A stretch of 64,000 nucleotides of DNA from Nocardia flavorosea (lineage in GTDB: Bacteria > Actinomycetota > Actinomycetes > Mycobacteriales > Mycobacteriaceae), in the NCBI RefSeq assembly GCF_015477805.1, contig NZ_JADLQL010000007.1, positions 62,001-126,000 on the forward strand. Direction: 5' to 3'. The position numbers were made by a program, and so were the translations under genes. Shown piece by piece: positions 61,452 through 64,000 of this stretch; positions within the stretch are counted from its first letter, which is position 1, and the number at the start of each line of letters is the position of its first letter. The notes beneath the pieces were generated by a model. The model made no database searches. It was not told where the DNA came from and was given only the letters and a program-made list of their open reading frames with translations.

Positions 61452-61904
61452 GTGCCGAAGAACTTGGAAGCCAGTATCGATATCGCCGCGGCGCCGGAAC
61501 GGGTGTGGGCGGTGCTCGCCGACCCGCGCCGGATGCCGGAGTTCAGTCCGCAATGCGTGCGCATGATCCCGATCGGCAAACCGAAAGCCGGCGTGATCAC
61601 CGTCAACCTCAACCGCGACGGCTGGAAATTCTGGCCGACCACCTCCCGCATCGTGCGCTACGAGAAGAACAGTGCACTGGCGTTCCGGGTCAGCCAGAAC
61701 CGCACCGTCTGGACCTACACGCTGGAGCCGACGGCGGACGGCACCCGGCTGATCGAACGCCGGGACGTCCCCAACGGCACCACCTGGGTATCGCAGACTC
61801 TGATCAACGCGATGCTCGGTGGCGAACAGGCATTCGAGGAGAGCCTCGTCCACGGAATGAACGAATCGCTGGCGCAGATCAAGAAAGCGGTCGAGGCGGG
61901 CTGA
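61452..61904 (+). CDS. SRPBCC/polyketide-cyclase-like protein
   Basis: The protein of about 150 residues shows the START/SRPBCC fold pattern: LEASIDIAAAPERVWAVLADPRRMPEFSPQCVRMIPIG, VNLNRDGWKFWPTTSRIVRYEKNSALAFRV, TVWTYTLEPTADGTRLIERRDVP, and a long C-terminal helix with GGEQAFEESLVHGMNESLAQIKKAV. It would bind a hydrophobic ligand; the role is unknown. GTG 61452 has GGAGG five bases upstream; ATG 61449 and GTG 61386 are alternatives. Its 3' end overlaps the opposite-strand KAS III gene by 26 bases. Confidence 0.8.
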   Translation: MPKNLEASIDIAAAPERVWAVLADPRRMPEFSPQCVRMIPIGKPKAGVITVNLNRDGWKFWPTTSRIVRYEKNSALAFRVSQNRTVWTYTLEPTADGTRLIERRDVPNGTTWVSQTLINAMLGGEQAFEESLVHGMNESLAQIKKAVEAG

Positions 61905-62925
61905 ACTGCGGCAGCTTCACCACCTGCGCGGCGTAGGACAGTCCGGCGCCGAAGGCGATCAGCAGTGCGGTATCGCCCGGTTTCGACTCGCCGGTCCGCA
62001 GCAGCGTCTCCATGGCCAGCGGAATCGAGGCTGCTGAAGTGTTGCCGGCCTCCTCGATATCGTTGGCCAGCGCGCAGTTCTCCGGAAGTTTCAGCACCCG
62101 CGCCATGATCTCGATGATCCGGCCGTTGGCCTGATGCGGGATCATGGCGTTCAGGTCGTCCATGGCCAGCCCGGCCCGGTCGACCGCGTCGCGACAGACC
62201 TTCTCCAGCGAATGTGCCGCCCACCGGAACACCGCCGTGCCCTCCATCGCGAGATACGGGCGCACGGCGTCGAGGCCCTTCTCCTCGATCTCGGCGAAGA
62301 ACTCGATCCAGTCCTTGTCCTGCCGGATCGCCTGGTGCTGGGTGCCGTCGGACCCCCATACGGTCGGGCCGATCCCCGGTTCGTCGGCCGGCCCCACCAC
62401 CACTGCCCCCGCGCCGTCGGCGAACAGGAACGCGGTGCTGCGATCGGCCGGGTTGATCGTATCGGTCAGTTTTTCCACTCCGATGACCAGCACTCGCGAC
62501 GATGTCCCGGCGCGGACCAGGTCCGAGGCCATTGCCAGGCCGTGGCAGAAACCGGCGCAGCCGGCGGAGATATCGAAGGCCGCGGCGCCGCCCGCGCCCA
62601 GTTCGGTGGCGATCCGGGGCGCGGCCGCGGGGGTGAGCAGCAGATGGGTCGAGGTCGCGACGATCACGCAGTCGACCTGGTCGGCGGCGATCTTGGCGGA
62701 TTCCAGGGCGCCGCGTGCGGCCGCGACGCTCATCGAGTGGATGGTCTCGGAATCGTCGGCGAATCGGCGGGTGCGGATACCCGAGCGGGTGCGGATCCAC
62801 TCATCGCTGGAATCGATCGGGCCGGCCACTTCGTCGTTGGTGACCACGCGTGCCGGGCGATAGACGCCCAGTCCCAGGATCGCGGTGGACTGCGCCCCGG
62901 TCGTCTGGGCGATCTGAGTAGCCAT
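61879..62925 (-). CDS. Beta-ketoacyl-ACP synthase III (FabH-like)
   Basis: This KAS III-type condensing enzyme of 348 residues has TAILGLGVYRPARVVTNDEVAGPIDSSDEWIRTRSGIRTRRF (typical FabH N-terminus). It carries the nucleophile Cys 123 in FDISAGCAGF, and His and Asn in MIPHQANGRIIEIM and EEAGNTSAASIPLAMETLL. The triad is intact. It could start fatty-acid or mycolate elongation from an acyl-CoA, or serve another condensation. Its position away from FAS-II genes leaves this open. AGGAGAAGC precedes ATG 62925. The 3' end overlaps the convergent SRPBCC gene by 26 bases. Confidence 0.9.
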   Translation of the reverse strand: MATQIAQTTGAQSTAILGLGVYRPARVVTNDEVAGPIDSSDEWIRTRSGIRTRRFADDSETIHSMSVAAARGALESAKIAADQVDCVIVATSTHLLLTPAAAPRIATELGAGGAAAFDISAGCAGFCHGLAMASDLVRAGTSSRVLVIGVEKLTDTINPADRSTAFLFADGAGAVVVGPADEPGIGPTVWGSDGTQHQAIRQDKDWIEFFAEIEEKGLDAVRPYLAMEGTAVFRWAAHSLEKVCRDAVDRAGLAMDDLNAMIPHQANGRIIEIMARVLKLPENCALANDIEEAGNTSAASIPLAMETLLRTGESKPGDTALLIAFGAGLSYAAQVVKLPQFSPPRPLS

Positions 62926-63180
62926 GGTGCTTCTCCTATGTACCTGCGGCGGCGTCGCCGCGAGGGTTGACCCGATTCGATGTGGATTCCTCGCCCGGTA
63001 TCGGCTGACGTCTGCCGGGCAATCCGAAGACATGAGGCACCCTCATATTAGCTCGGTGTTCGCGAGATGGCAGCTCATATCCGATTTTCCTCGCGGGGTT
63101 ATCCCGACCGTGCCCGGGTACCGCCCGGGTAGGCGTTCGTCACCGCGAACGTGCAACCGGACAGATAGCGAGGAACACTC

Positions 63181-63441
63181 ATGCTCGGTCTCGGCATCAT
63201 CGGCTGGATCATCATCGGCGGCATCGCCGGCTGGATTGCCAGTAAGATCATGAAAACCGATGCGCAACAGGGCATCCTGCTCAATATCGTGGTCGGTGTC
63301 GTCGGTGGTCTGCTCGGCGGCTTCCTGCTCGCGGCCTTCGGGGTCGACGTCGCGGGAGGCGGCTGGTGGTTCAGCTTCTTCACCTGCCTGCTCGGCGCGA
63401 TCATCCTGTTGTTCCTGGTGAAGTTGGTCGTCAGGAGGTAA
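63181..63441 (+). CDS. GlsB/YeaQ/YmgE-family membrane protein
   Basis: This 86-residue hydrophobic protein has three helices: LGIIGWIIIGGIAGWIASKIM, ILLNIVVGVVGGLLGGFLLAAFGV and WWFSFFTCLLGAIILLFLVKLVVRR. The GGIAGWIA, GxVGGLLGG and C-terminal GAIILL pattern is characteristic of the transglycosylase-associated (YeaQ/GlsB) family, often stress-induced and of unknown mechanism. AGCGAGGAAC precedes ATG 63181. The 255 bases before it hold no gene that I can support. Confidence 0.88.
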   Translation: MLGLGIIGWIIIGGIAGWIASKIMKTDAQQGILLNIVVGVVGGLLGGFLLAAFGVDVAGGGWWFSFFTCLLGAIILLFLVKLVVRR

Positions 63442-63582
63442 GCCTGCGGCGACACCCGGCACGAATACACCCGCTCGGCGTAAGGTGTGAACGCTTGCGC
63501 CGACAGGTTCGGCCGGGACGCCACGGGTGTCCGACCGTACCGTCGGTCCGAGTGGATCGAATCGAGTATGAAAGAGGAATCT

Positions 63583-64000
63583 GTGGCACGCCGTCCCACT
63601 CCGCCCGGCACCCCGGAACGCACCGGGCCGGGCCATCTGGCCGATCTGGTGCGCAAAGCGGTCCCGCCCATGCATCCGGCCGGATTGCCGTTCGTGGCCG
63701 CGCCGCTGGCCGTGGCGCTCGTGGGACGGCGTCGCCCCTGGCTACGCCGCGCCGGCCTGGCCGCCGCCGCGGCGAGTGCCACCTTCTTCCGGCACCCGCA
63801 CCGGGTGCCGCCGAACCGGCCGGGCGTCGTTGTCGCGCCCGCCGACGGTGAGGTGGCGCTCGTCGATACCGCGGCCCCGCCCGCCGAGCTCGGTCTCGGG
63901 GACGCTCCGCTGCCGCGGGTCAGTATCTTCCTGTCGGTCCTGGACGTGCATGTGCAGCGCACACCGGTTTCCGGTGTGGTCGGCGGGGTGCAGTACCAGC
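63583..64000 (+). CDS. psd: Phosphatidylserine decarboxylase Psd, N-terminal part (cut by window edge)
   Basis: Psd converts phosphatidylserine to phosphatidylethanolamine at the membrane. About 139 residues are visible: PPMHPAGLPFVAAPLAVALVG, then the membrane-associated LRRAGLAAAAASATFFRHPHRVPP, VVVAPADGEVALVD and VSIFLSVLDVHVQRTPVSGVV. The FFRHPxRxPP and SxFLSxLDVHVxRxPxxG motifs are diagnostic of the short Psd class. The Gly-Ser autoprocessing site lies beyond 64000. GTG 63583 has GAGG seven bases upstream; ATG 63568 is an alternative in the same frame. Confidence 0.92.
   Translation, partial: MARRPTPPGTPERTGPGHLADLVRKAVPPMHPAGLPFVAAPLAVALVGRRRPWLRRAGLAAAAASATFFRHPHRVPPNRPGVVVAPADGEVALVDTAAPPAELGLGDAPLPRVSIFLSVLDVHVQRTPVSGVVGGVQYQ

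Overview
The window is high-GC DNA with actinobacterial features: many GTG starts, 4-base ATGA overlaps inside operons, leaderless-looking starts, and TetR/MarR/GntR regulators facing the genes they probably control. Its conserved backbone matches the Mycobacterium tuberculosis block Rv0414c-Rv0437c as I remember it: thiE/thiO/thiS/thiG, thiD, thiC, xthA, an Rv0428c-type acetyltransferase, def, a DUF3263 protein, an Rv0431/VirR-type protein, sodC, an Rv0433-type ligase, an Rv0435c-type AAA ATPase and psd. With a stand-alone KasA/KasB-like synthase and an accA2/accD2-type operon, this points to a mycolic-acid-producing member of the Mycobacteriales, most likely Nocardia or a close relative. The genus is an inference.

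Layout. 1-2438: thiazole and thiamine-phosphate genes (thiG partial, thiS, thiO, with thiE divergent). 2439-3710: a gene-poor stretch with one small membrane protein and the remnant of a FitAB/VapBC toxin-antitoxin pair. 3817-13075: a seven-gene acyl-CoA catabolic operon (AtuA-like protein, two acyl-CoA dehydrogenases, biotin-dependent carboxylase subunits, enoyl-CoA hydratase, TetR). 13.1-23.1 kb: small accessory units, including NTF2-fold proteins, a MarR gene with a double operator, an SDR, ohr/ohrR, a methyltransferase, a cupin, a truncated DUF2332 protein, a secreted Gly-Asp-repeat protein and an MFS exporter. 23.2-29.1 kb: a phosphonate uptake and catabolism cluster under a PhnF-type GntR regulator with two identical operators. 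29.4-33.2 kb: an NTF2-fold protein and a two-gene glycosyltransferase unit. 33.4-43.4 kb: thiD and thiC (thiC behind a TPP riboswitch), separated by three regulator/enzyme units: TetR with a ketosynthase, TetR with an epoxide hydrolase, and an NTF2 protein with an MmyB-like regulator. 43.5-50 kb: conserved housekeeping genes. 50-51.5 kb: a PAP2 membrane protein. 51.8-57.7 kb: a complete Mrp-type Na+/H+ antiporter operon with A and B fused. 58.1-64 kb: a CDC48-like ATPase, a lipoprotein, FabH-like KAS III, a GlsB/YeaQ-type membrane protein and the start of psd.

How the genes work together. The thiamine genes lie in two blocks about 31 kb apart, and the riboswitch is seen only at thiC. The phosphonate cluster carries binding protein, ATPase, fused double permease, a phosphonatase-like hydrolase and an alcohol dehydrogenase, but no C-P lyase genes here. 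The most interesting cross-locus pattern is a TTACC-N5/6-GGTAA inverted repeat upstream of three separate NTF2-fold genes, one of them divergent from an MmyB-like regulator. I saw no tRNA, rRNA, CRISPR array, transposase or prophage gene.
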